DNA of 16,586 nt from Candidatus Auribacterota bacterium (GCA_016932965.1 JAFGBW010000142.1:1-16586), one strand, 5' to 3'; positions 7,569-14,788 are shown, counted from the first letter of the stretch. Translations and numbers: made by a program. Notes: a model not told the origin generated them from the sequence alone.

Positions 7569-8318
7569 CCGGTTTTTACAGATCAATATCACCTGGGGAT
7601 ATTTGCCATCACGCAGCATGAAGCGTTCATAATTGCTTCCGGCTTTGATTTTTTTTACGTTAAACCCTTTTTCCTTTAGAAGAATATCCCATGTTTTGGA
7701 ATCAAAAAGTCCGATCGTATGAATATCCGTGTATATTTTGAGTTTTTTTTTGTGCCGTATCAGATAGACGACGGCCGCTTCGTATTGGGTCCGATTGACG
7801 ATGAAATTATTTTCAAAGACAACTATTTTAAATTCCCTGTTACCGCCTGTATAAACGAAATTGTTCTCCTTAAAATTGTCGCGCATATGAGCGACAATCA
7901 ATAGAATTCCCCCTGGATTCAGGTGAAGCCGCGCTGTATGGACGGCTTTGCGTAAATCTTTGAGAGTGGTCATGTAACCGATTGAATCCGGAATCGCCAC
8001 GAAATCAAACTTCCGGTTCAATCTGATCAGACGCATGTCTCCGTGAATGTATGTGACTTGAGGATTCAGCCTGGCTGCAACGTTCAGCATGGGTTTGCTC
8101 AAGTCTACACCGGTTACCTCAAAATGTTTTTTGAAGCAGTGATCATAAACGCCTGCTCCGCATCCAAGATGAAGCAATGTTTTCGGTTTAAGCCCGCCAT
8201 GTTTGAAAATCGCCCTGCAGAGAGGCCAGACCTCGTCATGATAGTCTTCCGGACGGCAGAGTATGGCTTCAGTCCATGCCAGATCATTGTAGGAAAGCCA
8301 TGGCGTGTTTTTTTTCAT
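7536..8318 (-). CDS. Class I SAM-dependent methyltransferase
   Basis: A 260-residue soluble protein. Motif I LLHLGCGAG (48-56), the acidic end of strand 2 in VTGVDLSKPMLNVA (68-81), motif II FDFVAIPDSIGYM (104-116) and motif III LNPGGILLIVAH (133-144) define a Rossmann-fold methyltransferase that moves a methyl group from S-adenosylmethionine. The acceptor is not evident; the closest general look is the Methyltransf_25/ubiE-like group acting on small molecules. Start ATG 8318 is preceded by AGGGG with only 3 bases of spacing. The C-terminal DHGGKKSYES and the TGA come from the arm of the inverted-repeat element at 7453-7568, so the native end was probably replaced. It lies 67 bases downstream of the ExbD-like gene and is likely co-transcribed with it. 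Confidence 0.88.
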   Translation of the reverse strand: MKKNTPWLSYNDLAWTEAILCRPEDYHDEVWPLCRAIFKHGGLKPKTLLHLGCGAGVYDHCFKKHFEVTGVDLSKPMLNVAARLNPQVTYIHGDMRLIRLNRKFDFVAIPDSIGYMTTLKDLRKAVHTARLHLNPGGILLIVAHMRDNFKENNFVYTGGNREFKIVVFENNFIVNRTQYEAAVVYLIRHKKKLKIYTDIHTIGLFDSKTWDILLKEKGFNVKKIKAGSNYERFMLRDGKYPQVILICKNRDHGGKKSYES

Positions 8319-8385
8319 GAACCCCTGTTCTGTCTTGGCTGCATGAAGAATTTCATGAATGAACAGAGCCTGATCATGCGGTTTT

Positions 8386-9945
8386 TCACTCCGGCTCGTA
8401 TTTTCCGTTTCCTTCCTTGTCTCTGAGATTTTCCTCGTAGGTCCCGTCGCCGTCTTTGTCCGTCATCTTGATTTCATATTTGCCGTCGCTGTCCTCATCC
8501 TTCAGCAGTACATCGAAATTTTCGTTCGTCAGGCGGGTGTTGAAACCGTGCACGTCCCATTTTCCGTCTCCGTTTGTGTCGAAAAAGACTTCCTTCCAGA
8601 AACCGGTTTGATCATCCTTGCCGCTGTATTTGGCCTCCCAGTCCGAATCGTCTGGTTCCAGATTCATCCATCTGACGTCGAAAACCCCGTCATAATCGGA
8701 ATCTACCTCCATCTCTTCGTACCCTTCGCTTTCCGTGTCCGTGTCCTTCATGGTCAGATCTGGATTTCCGTCATTATTGGTGTCCTTCATGACCAGAGTC
8801 CACCGGTATGTCTTTTTATCGAAACCCGAGTACACTTCCTCCCAGTCATCATCCGTTAAATCCGCATTCACCCATTTTGTGTCGAACATTCCGTCCCCGT
8901 TTGAATCTTCCAGTTTGGCCCTGCTTTTTCCTGTTTTGGGATTGAAATCATCGAGTCTGATCTCATACCTGTTGTTATTGAGTTTCTGGTCCAGAAAGGC
9001 CGCATCCATCATCCCGTCTCCGTTTGTGTCGCAGAGCTTGGTCTTCCATTTTCTGCTTGCCGGATCATAGTGAAAATAAACCTCGTCCGGTTTGCCGTCG
9101 CGGTTGTTATCTTTTTCCATTTTATCGGCTTTTCCGTTCAGGTCCGTGTCATACCAGGTCGTGTCGGATTTTCCGTCTGAATCCGTGTCCGCGGCATAGG
9201 TTCCCTTGTCGGAGAACAGCGCCGGCCCCGGATAATGCAAGTCAGACTCAGAGAGGAGACCTTTGCCTTTAACGGATGCATAGGGGGCTGTTGCGGTTTT
9301 GAATTTTTCAATCACGTCGTCCTGGTCAGCGTCAGCCAGAAAACGGATTTTCTGGTTGTTTTCATCATGATGACGGAGCCACATATCCAGTTTATCCAGG
9401 GGAACAAGCATTCCCTGGATGGAAAAGTCATCCCCTTTTTTGCTGACAATCACGAATTCTTCGTTTTCATTCAGCACCATCGTGGGGATTTTGACTGCTT
9501 CGGAACCGCCGGATTCCCCCCAGTGTGCCATGAGCGTCTGGTCAAGGTCCTTTTCCACTCCTTCGCCTGTATCCAGGGACGAGACCACTCTTTTGAGCTG
9601 ATTGATGGTTTTGTCCTTTTTCTCCAGCTTGATTTTCTGCTTCTGAATGTCTTCTTTGGCCTTTTTCAGTTCTTTTTCAGATACCTGGATGTCTTTTTTG
9701 ATTTCTTCCAGGGCGGCCTGGCTTTTCTCGGATTCCTTTTTGATGGTTTCAACCTCTTTTTTGGATTCCTTGATCTTTTCCAGCTGCTGGTTCAGTTCAA
9801 CCCTGGCGGTGTTTCTTTCTTCAACCAGATCGTTCGTCATGACCGCATAAATCAGAAAAATAAAAACAATCGCGCCAATGGTGTTGAATAACACGTCCAG
9901 AAAGGAAAAATGAACAATATTGATCTCTCTTGACCGACGTCCCAT
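8386..9945 (-). CDS. ExbD/MotB-like motor subunit with coiled coil and Asp-rich Ca2+-loop repeat domain
   Basis: A 519-residue, single-pass inner-membrane protein. Residues 13-36 (FSFLDVLFNTIGAIVFIF...) form one transmembrane helix in which D17 sits where ExbD/TolR/MotB carry the ion-translocating Asp. Residues about 40-120 are a Lys/Glu heptad-rich coiled coil. Residues about 150-245 are a small domain. Residues 253-519 contain eleven or so loops of the type D-x-D/N-x-D-G-x-x-D/E, starting at 253, 266, 279, 306, 347, 388, 415, 456, 483, 496 and 509, as in EF-hand/thrombospondin-3 Ca2+ sites. A 13-14-residue period runs through the gaps as well. No OmpA or other peptidoglycan-binding motif was found. 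Its partner is the channel gene at 10169-11182. By family knowledge the C-terminus would face the periplasm. The function is unknown; ion-driven force transmission is inference. The start has GGGG five to six bases upstream. Confidence 0.85.
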   Translation of the reverse strand: MGRRSREINIVHFSFLDVLFNTIGAIVFIFLIYAVMTNDLVEERNTARVELNQQLEKIKESKKEVETIKKESEKSQAALEEIKKDIQVSEKELKKAKEDIQKQKIKLEKKDKTINQLKRVVSSLDTGEGVEKDLDQTLMAHWGESGGSEAVKIPTMVLNENEEFVIVSKKGDDFSIQGMLVPLDKLDMWLRHHDENNQKIRFLADADQDDVIEKFKTATAPYASVKGKGLLSESDLHYPGPALFSDKGTYAADTDSDGKSDTTWYDTDLNGKADKMEKDNNRDGKPDEVYFHYDPASRKWKTKLCDTNGDGMMDAAFLDQKLNNNRYEIRLDDFNPKTGKSRAKLEDSNGDGMFDTKWVNADLTDDDWEEVYSGFDKKTYRWTLVMKDTNNDGNPDLTMKDTDTESEGYEEMEVDSDYDGVFDVRWMNLEPDDSDWEAKYSGKDDQTGFWKEVFFDTNGDGKWDVHGFNTRLTNENFDVLLKDEDSDGKYEIKMTDKDGDGTYEENLRDKEGNGKYEPE

Positions 9946-10020
9946 GTTTACCCCATCAGGTGTGTAAAAAAAGACAACGAAATGCGGGAAAAACTTTTGT
10001 TCATAAAAGTTTTCACGCGT

Positions 10021-10145
10021 CCGTTGTTAACCGCGAATATAATTTTTCTGGATTGCCCGAACAAGCCGGGCAATAAACTGTAACGCTTTCCGGGAAAAGT
10101 TTATTTTGCGTCCCGGCGCCTCTGCGCGGGAATTGTGTTATCAGT
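10021..10145. repeat. Repeat-bearing gap with two hairpins and a 'ctctgcgc' word
   Basis: The 223-base gap between the channel and ExbD-like genes carries a perfect 8-bp hairpin, attgcccg (10052-10059) with cgggcaat (10067-10074). A second hairpin is tcccg...cggga with cgc/gcg (about 10110-10131). The latter contains gcgcctctgcgcgggaattgtgttat (10116-10141), which is a degenerate copy of 11955-11991. A ccgcgaatat word lies at 10031-10040. Neither hairpin is followed by a T tract on either strand, so they are not ordinary terminators; they might stabilise mRNA ends or set the ratio of the two subunits. Confidence 0.55.
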
Positions 10146-10168
10146 TCCAACAAAAGGCAGAGCCTTAA

Positions 10169-11182
10169 TCAGGGTTCTTTTATTTCTTCCAGCTTGATCT
10201 GCAGGGACCGTTTTTTCTGGAGGTCATGGAGAACCGGGGTCAGTCTTTCCAGCATATTTTTTATTTCGATGAGGGTGCCTTCGAAAGAATCCAGTTTGCC
10301 CAGCTCCGTCAGCTTGTCAGCGGAAGACGAGAAGCGGGAGAAGACATCGAGGGCCTGTTGGTCCAGCGGCATGGCGCCTTTTTCCGCGGGCTCAATGTGT
10401 TCGATCCGGACCAGGATCTCGTCGGTGAAAACTTCTTCCACCCGTTCTAAAAGATCATCACCCTGTTTTTGAACCATGGACAGCAAAACCATCAGCAAGG
10501 AGTCCGCGTAGAGGGCGACCAGGGTGGTTTCAAAAGCATAGGCCAGGGAATTCGTGATTCCTCCCAGAGAGGTTTTCATGGCGGTGAAATCTTTGGATCC
10601 TGTCAGGACGGCGTTAAAACCGCCGATGGCGAGACCGATCCCGAGGACGGTTCCGATGAATCCGATAATGGGGATAAGCCAGATAAAAAATTTCGTCCAG
10701 GTATGGGAGGATTCGATGGCGTCAAGGTCATAGGCGCCCATTCCTTTCATGAGAGAATCGGTTTCCCCCCAGCTGCTTCCGGTCTGGACATGGCGCATGA
10801 GCCTGGAAAACCTGGCGCAGATCATCTCCCCGCTGCAGAATATTTCGTTCTTTTTTATGGCATCGAGGATTTTTCCTGCAGAATCCCTTGTGATTTTTCC
10901 GATCGTGCTCAGAAAGGATTCCAGCTCGACGAGGGAAGAATAATCCCTTTTTTGATCCCGCCAGCGATGATAAATCAAGAGAAGGGTAGCGAACATGCAA
11001 TAGGTCGTGATGACCACATTCAGCCCGTTGGTGTACCATAACTTATAGAATACATTGAACCATGTTCCTTTCGTGATCAGAACAAGGGCATAGAAAAAAA
11101 TGGTTAAAAAAGGGGAAAAAAGCAGAGACCTAAAAAGATAGATTCTCACCCTGCTATGTGGTACAACCGATTTCAGGTTCAT
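10169..11182 (-). CDS. MotA/TolQ/ExbB-family proton channel protein
   Basis: A 337-residue polytopic inner-membrane protein. Predicted helices are TM1 about 18-38, TM2 about 53-72, TM3 about 163-190 (WLIPIIGFIGTVLGIGLAIG) and TM4 about 209-238 (NSLAYAFETTLVALYADSLL). TM3 has the family GxxGTVxG pattern and TM4 the Thr-rich face that lines the ion path. A cytoplasmic domain of about 90 residues lies between TM2 and TM3. The tail of about 95 residues is amphipathic and may be a coiled coil, but is far shorter than that of ZorA. By family knowledge five copies would surround two copies of the ExbD-like partner and use the proton or sodium gradient. The start ATG at 11182 has no visible ribosome-binding site and lies only 42 bases from the divergent ruvC gene. 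Confidence 0.92.
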   Translation of the reverse strand: MNLKSVVPHSRVRIYLFRSLLFSPFLTIFFYALVLITKGTWFNVFYKLWYTNGLNVVITTYCMFATLLLIYHRWRDQKRDYSSLVELESFLSTIGKITRDSAGKILDAIKKNEIFCSGEMICARFSRLMRHVQTGSSWGETDSLMKGMGAYDLDAIESSHTWTKFFIWLIPIIGFIGTVLGIGLAIGGFNAVLTGSKDFTAMKTSLGGITNSLAYAFETTLVALYADSLLMVLLSMVQKQGDDLLERVEEVFTDEILVRIEHIEPAEKGAMPLDQQALDVFSRFSSSADKLTELGKLDSFEGTLIEIKNMLERLTPVLHDLQKKRSLQIKLEEIKEP

Positions 11183-11224
11183 GTTTTGATATAGTCATAT
11201 TTTACAAAAGAAGACAATTAAAAT

Positions 11225-11863
11225 ATGTGTGGATTTCAACGGAAAGTCATCATCGGCCTGGATCCCGGCAGTCTGCATTTCGGATACGCGGTGATCGAAG
11301 GAAGCTGCCTGAAAATTAAAAACCGTCAACCGTCGAGCAGCAACCGGCCGAGCGTCCAGGCACTGGACTATGGAGTGATTCATGCAGGACAGCAGGGAAA
11401 AGCCCTTTCGTTCCGGCTGTGCCGGATATATGAAAAACTGGACGTTCTTTTTGCAAAATGGAAACCGGACATGGTTTCCGTTGAAGAGATTTTTTATCAT
11501 AAAAATGTCAAATCAGCCGTGGTTCTGGCGCATGCCAGGGCATTGGGGCTTTTGCTCTGTGAAAAATATGAAGGGGAATTGAGGGAGTATTCTCCGAGAA
11601 AGATCAAGCTTTCAGTGGCCGGAAAAGGTTCGGCATCAAAAGAACAGGTTCAACAAATGGTGTGTGCGCAACTGGGGATTCGGGGACTCGATCTGGATTT
11701 AAATATTTCGGATGCCCTGGCGGTAGGTCTTTGCGCGTATTATGATTTACAAAACCCGTTCCCGAGCCGGCAGCATGGCGGCATGGCCGGCAGTAAAGCA
11801 TCGGGGGCGAGATGGACCCTCGGAGCTATCCTGGCCAGGGGATTGAGCGTGAGAAAACAGTGA
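11225..11863 (+). CDS. ruvC: Crossover junction endodeoxyribonuclease RuvC
   Basis: A 212-residue RuvC resolvase, which cuts four-way DNA junctions during recombination together with RuvAB. Recognisable parts are IIGLDPGSLHFGYAVIE (D13, first catalytic acid), VSVEEIFYHKNVKSAVVLAH (E87, second acid), KIKLSVAGKGSASKEQVQQM, and NISDALAVGLCAYY with D163 as the last acid. At the position three before D163, where E. coli has D138 (and Thermus a His), this protein has N160. An extra segment of about 14-16 residues (about 31-46, KNRQPSSSNRPSV) separates the first two strands. The C-terminal tail (about 174-212) is longer than usual. No ruvA or ruvB is adjacent. The ATG at 11225 has only a weak AGAAGA ahead of it. 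A gacaggat repeat begins seven bases after the stop. Confidence 0.93.
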   Translation: MCGFQRKVIIGLDPGSLHFGYAVIEGSCLKIKNRQPSSSNRPSVQALDYGVIHAGQQGKALSFRLCRIYEKLDVLFAKWKPDMVSVEEIFYHKNVKSAVVLAHARALGLLLCEKYEGELREYSPRKIKLSVAGKGSASKEQVQQMVCAQLGIRGLDLDLNISDALAVGLCAYYDLQNPFPSRQHGGMAGSKASGARWTLGAILARGLSVRKQ

Positions 11864-11870
11864 AAAATAT

Positions 11871-11939
11871 TTTAGACAGAATTGACAGGATCAACAGGAT
11901 TATTTTTGGTTCTGACGAATTTTTTAAATCCATTCTGTC
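11871..11939. repeat. Inverted-repeat element of 'gacaggat' words
   Basis: ttagacagaattgacaggat followed by caacaggatt (to 11901) is a tandem of degenerate (a)acaggat words. The outer arms gacagaat (11875-11882) and attctgtc (11932-11939) are a perfect 8-bp inverted pair. It starts just after the ruvC stop. The same word is seen at 2518-2546. No coding capacity. Confidence 0.6.
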
Positions 11940-11950
11940 AAAAAAACATT

Positions 11951-12010
11951 CCCTTGCCTCTGCGCCTCAGCGCCACTGCGGGAGTTGTTATTTTTTTGCA
12001 AGCGTCAGCG
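11951..12010 (+). repeat. Degenerate 'cctctgcgcc' word repeat
   Basis: gcctctgcgcctcagcgcca followed by ctgcgggagttgttat (11955-11991) contains tandem ctctgcgcc/ctcagcgcc/actgcggg words. It matches, with small differences, the segment at 10116-10141 on the same strand. CTTGC near its left end and GCAAG at 11998-12002 could close a loose hairpin. The remaining 12011-12068 up to the convergent gene shows nothing recognisable. Confidence 0.5.
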
Positions 12011-12068
12011 AAGCAACCGGTTCCTCGCCGTGAACTCCGGACTTATAAAACGATTTTCTCAGCGAGCC

Positions 12069-12920
12069 CTAACTATTCTGATAAGTCCTGATAAAGGTTT
12101 CCTCGTCATCAGTCAACTTGATGATGAAAACACCCCGGATGGTTTTGACCAGAACCGGATTGGAAAATAATTTATTATTGATGAAGATGGCGGTCCTCTT
12201 TTTCTGCCATTCTTTTGTCGTTTTGTAACAGATGGCGGAACCTTTTTCTGTCATCCGGAACAGCAGGTACTGGCGGTTTTTATTGAATTCCACGGAAGAG
12301 ACATCCTTTTCAGTCAGAAAGGGTTCTTCGATAAGGTATGATTGCAGTTCCTGAATGGTTTTTTTGACGTATCCGGGAGGGATTTCATTGGCTTTATAAA
12401 CCCGCAGCTCGGAGATCAGCCAGGTCTTGTAATTTTTGCCTCGTTTGACCGCTTGGGTGCTTTTTTTGACCGCAGGTGCTTTTTGCTCAGCTTTACGTTT
12501 GATTTCAGTATTGACGTGAAATTTTTCCTCAAAGATTCCTCTCAATTTATCAGACTGAAAAGAAATAACCGGATTGGAGATGCCGTCAATATGGAGTGTG
12601 ATTTTTAAAGATGCGCCTGTTTCAATGATCTTCTCATATCTCACGATGATTTTATTGTCCTTATCGCGCAGGCAAAAAACAGCATTCGGTTGTGCCCCAT
12701 CAGGCTCCGAAGGCACGGCGTTTTCTGAGTAAAGCCGGACTGTATCGTCTTGTCCGCCGCGTAGTTTTGCTAAAGGGGTCCCGTTGATGGTCATCGTCAC
12801 GATATAGGATTCAGCAGAAACAGTAAGAGTCCCCTGCAACGGCTGTTCACCATAAAGGGAATGATGGAAAAGAATCAGTAACAGAAAAAAAACAAAAGAC
12901 AACAACCGTTTACGCATCAT
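12069..12920 (-). CDS. Periplasmic protein with C-terminal SecDF-P1-head-like domain
   Basis: A 283-residue protein with a clear signal peptide (MMRKR then hydrophobic 7-22, likely cut near LYG/EQ at 24-25). Residues 26-135 are predicted beta-rich and unrecognised. Residues 140-165 form a Lys-rich linker. Residues about 197-280 read FLTEKDVSSVEF, then YLLFRMTEKGSAICYKTT, then KRTAIFINNKLFSNPVL, then GVFIIKLTDDEE. These follow, in order, the conserved blocks of the P1 head of SecD (DV..., F.LT..G, AIVLDGKV.S.P, I...FT..EA). SecD itself needs twelve or six transmembrane helices; here there are none beyond the signal. So this is a free periplasmic relative, with no known role. It is divergent from the Cdd1-like gene, with a 202-base shared upstream region. 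The call on the domain rests on pattern recognition only. Confidence 0.6.
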   Translation of the reverse strand: MMRKRLLSFVFFLLLILFHHSLYGEQPLQGTLTVSAESYIVTMTINGTPLAKLRGGQDDTVRLYSENAVPSEPDGAQPNAVFCLRDKDNKIIVRYEKIIETGASLKITLHIDGISNPVISFQSDKLRGIFEEKFHVNTEIKRKAEQKAPAVKKSTQAVKRGKNYKTWLISELRVYKANEIPPGYVKKTIQELQSYLIEEPFLTEKDVSSVEFNKNRQYLLFRMTEKGSAICYKTTKEWQKKRTAIFINNKLFSNPVLVKTIRGVFIIKLTDDEETFIRTYQNS

Positions 12921-13057
12921 ATAACTGTCTGTTCCTGAGTTAGTTAAGCTGCCGGTTTTTCAAGATTTTTTAAGGGTCTTGCCGTTCATCTATAGCATCG
13001 GCATTCATAATATTCAATTGTTATTTTTTCAGTTCCAACTTCCGGTCTGAATTAAGA

Positions 13058-13087
13058 GTGACATTTGTGTTTTATATAAGTTATGCT
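13058..13087 (+). promoter_or_regulatory. Candidate promoter for the Cdd1-like HHH gene
   Basis: GTGACA (13058-13063, five of six -35 matches) and TATGCT (13082-13087, four of six -10 matches) are 18 bases apart, about 35 bases before the start codon at 13123. The region between the two divergent genes (12921-13122) is AT-rich. A minus-strand promoter could not be picked out clearly. Confidence 0.35.
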
Positions 13088-13122
13088 TTCGCAGGAAGAT
13101 TCCCAACAGCCTGCTGGAGGAA

Positions 13123-13428
13123 ATGTTAGATAAGGATTGCCGGATAAAAACCATGAAAAAAAAACCATCCATTCAGCAACTGATGGCCATTCCGGGGGTA
13201 GGAAGATCCATCGCACAGGATTTGATAAATCTGGGCATATCATCCGTCAAAGATTTAAAAGGAAAAAATCCAGAAGAGCTTTTTTTCAGATCAAACCGGC
13301 TTGCAGGCCGTGTTCAGGACAGATGCCTCTTATATGTTTTCAGGTGCGCTGTGTATTATGCCAAGACTCGGAAAGATAAATTAGACCCTGAAAAATTAAA
13401 ATGGTGGCATTGGAAGGACCGGAAATAA
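13123..13428 (+). CDS. Cdd1-like helix-hairpin-helix protein
   Basis: A 101-residue protein matching the small 'pathogenicity locus'/Cdd1-type family despite that name. LMAIPGVGRSIAQDLINLGI (20-39) is a helix-hairpin-helix. SVKDLKGKNPEELFFRSNRL follows, and the end carries DRCLLYVFRCAVYYA and KLKWWHWKDRK, the conserved Cys-Arg-Cys and WWxWKD features. HhH motifs bind DNA backbone non-specifically, so nucleic-acid binding is likely; no enzyme activity is apparent. The start at 13123 has GGAGG only 2 bases upstream. An ATG at 13153 would begin MKKKPSIQQL, closer to typical family starts, but has weaker ribosome-site spacing. It converges with the aminotransferase gene, 27 bases apart, without a visible terminator. 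Confidence 0.85.
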   Translation: MLDKDCRIKTMKKKPSIQQLMAIPGVGRSIAQDLINLGISSVKDLKGKNPEELFFRSNRLAGRVQDRCLLYVFRCAVYYAKTRKDKLDPEKLKWWHWKDRK

Positions 13429-13455
13429 CCGGGTCTTATGGAATGAAGCGCCGGA

Positions 13456-14673
13456 TCAACTCAGGGTCTTGATTCCTTTTTTCACGGCTTCAGATACTCT
13501 GTCCACATCCTTTAAAGATAATTTCAAGTGCAGGGGAAGGCTCACGAGATTCTGATAGACGGAGAATGATCTGGGAAAATCCCTGATATCGAATCCCAGA
13601 TTTTTATAAGCGGTATGCATAGGCAGGGGGATAAAATGGACATTGGCTGATATACCCTGGTCTGCCAGATACCGGATCAGACGATCGCGTTGGCCCTCGG
13701 AAAAATTTTTGATCCTGACGGGAAACAGGTGATAGGAGCTCCGTATTTTTGAAGAATCAAACTCAGGAAGAATGATCCGCTGATCCAGGGACAATCTCTT
13801 CACGTATCTTTCGTGAAGGACTTTTCTCCGGTCCAGGATTTTTGCATAGCGTTTCAGCTGGCTGAGTCCCAATGCCGCCTGGATGTCCGTCATGTTGTAT
13901 TTGTATCCCAAAACAACGATATCGTATTTCCAGCTGCCCTTTAATTTGGTGAGGGCATCCTTGTTTTGTCCCTGAAACGCGTTTAAATAAAACCAGTTTT
14001 TCAATTGGTCCGGATCCATCCCCTGAACAGGGCGGAATATAATGGCGCCGCCTTCAGCCGTGGTCAGGTTTTTCACTGCGTGAAAAGAAAAAGAGGAAAA
14101 ATCCGCTATGTTTCCGCAAGGGACCCCTTTATACGAGGCGCCCAGTGAATGAGCCGCATCCGCGATCAGAATCACCCGGCTGAATTTTTTCTGAAGGGAA
14201 TTTTTCCTCGGATGATAGAGAGGGGCTTTTTCATTGATGACTTCCCTGATTTTTGAATAGGGGGCGGGAATTCCGGCGTAATCAACTGCAATCACGGCCT
14301 TTGTCCGTTCCGTGATTTTTTTCCGGATTTCATCCGGGTCCAGATGAAAACCGTCCCTGATGGTATCAGCCAGAACGATTTGGGCCCCCACGTGCTGTAT
14401 CACGCTGGCTGAAGCGCTGTAGGTAAAAACGCTGGTGATGACTTCGTCACCAGGCCCGATAGAGAGCGAACGCAGAATGGTTTCCAGGGCGGCTGTGGCG
14501 GAATTCGTGCAGATCACGTCCCAGGCTCCCGTATAATCTTTCAGCGCCTTTTCGAATTCTTTTACTATGGGACCGGTGGTGATCCAGCCGGATTTCAATA
14601 CCTTGGTGACAGCACGAATATCTTCCGGCTTGATTTCAGGAGGAGAAAAATCGATTTTTTTCACGGCATTCAC
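13456..14673 (-). CDS. DegT/DnrJ/EryC1/StrS-family sugar aminotransferase
   Basis: A 405-residue PLP enzyme of fold type I. The PLP lysine is K201 in FSFHAVKNLTTAEGGA; ADAAHSLGA gives D172, which contacts the pyridine nitrogen. The N-terminal SGWITTGP (28-35) and the C-terminal VHFIPLPMHTAY (345-356) are family hallmarks. Such enzymes put an amino group on a keto-sugar nucleotide for surface polysaccharide or glycan decoration. The insert before ADAAHS (about 151-165) and the segment FQGQNKDALTKL (233-244) place it in the sub-branch seen in capsule loci. No other nucleotide-sugar gene is near. The start is GTG 14673 with GAGGA overlapping closely upstream; the next GTG, three codons on, would have better spacing. 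There is no signal peptide; cytoplasmic. Confidence 0.93.
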   Translation of the reverse strand: MNAVKKIDFSPPEIKPEDIRAVTKVLKSGWITTGPIVKEFEKALKDYTGAWDVICTNSATAALETILRSLSIGPGDEVITSVFTYSASASVIQHVGAQIVLADTIRDGFHLDPDEIRKKITERTKAVIAVDYAGIPAPYSKIREVINEKAPLYHPRKNSLQKKFSRVILIADAAHSLGASYKGVPCGNIADFSSFSFHAVKNLTTAEGGAIIFRPVQGMDPDQLKNWFYLNAFQGQNKDALTKLKGSWKYDIVVLGYKYNMTDIQAALGLSQLKRYAKILDRRKVLHERYVKRLSLDQRIILPEFDSSKIRSSYHLFPVRIKNFSEGQRDRLIRYLADQGISANVHFIPLPMHTAYKNLGFDIRDFPRSFSVYQNLVSLPLHLKLSLKDVDRVSEAVKKGIKTLS

Positions 14674-14788
14674 TTCCTCATTTTAGGTGTTACTATTTTT
14701 GGCATTAGCTTCACCCGCAGGGGGGGTAACGTTGCATCAAATTTCGCCGCGTGTACTCTGTCGAATGCAAGCATTTGTTATCTTTTTT

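Noticed and set aside
9235-9891. Plus-strand 218-codon ORF opposite the ExbD-like gene
   Set aside because: It is the antisense of the Lys/Glu coiled coil, giving a Phe-rich nonsense protein; the minus strand has clear domains.
10052-10074. Rho-independent terminator
   Set aside because: The stem is perfect, but no T tract follows on either strand.
10469-11041. Plus-strand 190-codon ORF opposite the MotA/TolQ-like gene
   Set aside because: No domain is recognisable, and the minus strand encodes a clear channel protein over the same bases.
6572-11182. Zorya-type anti-phage defence system
   Set aside because: There is a MotA-like channel and a MotB-like partner, but no OmpA domain, no long ZorA tail, and no ZorC/D/E gene; the neighbours are a methyltransferase and an ABC ATPase.
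12069-12110. Terminator from the repeated ctgataag words at the end of the SecD-like gene
   Set aside because: The ctgataag / ctgataaag copies are direct, not inverted, so no stem forms.
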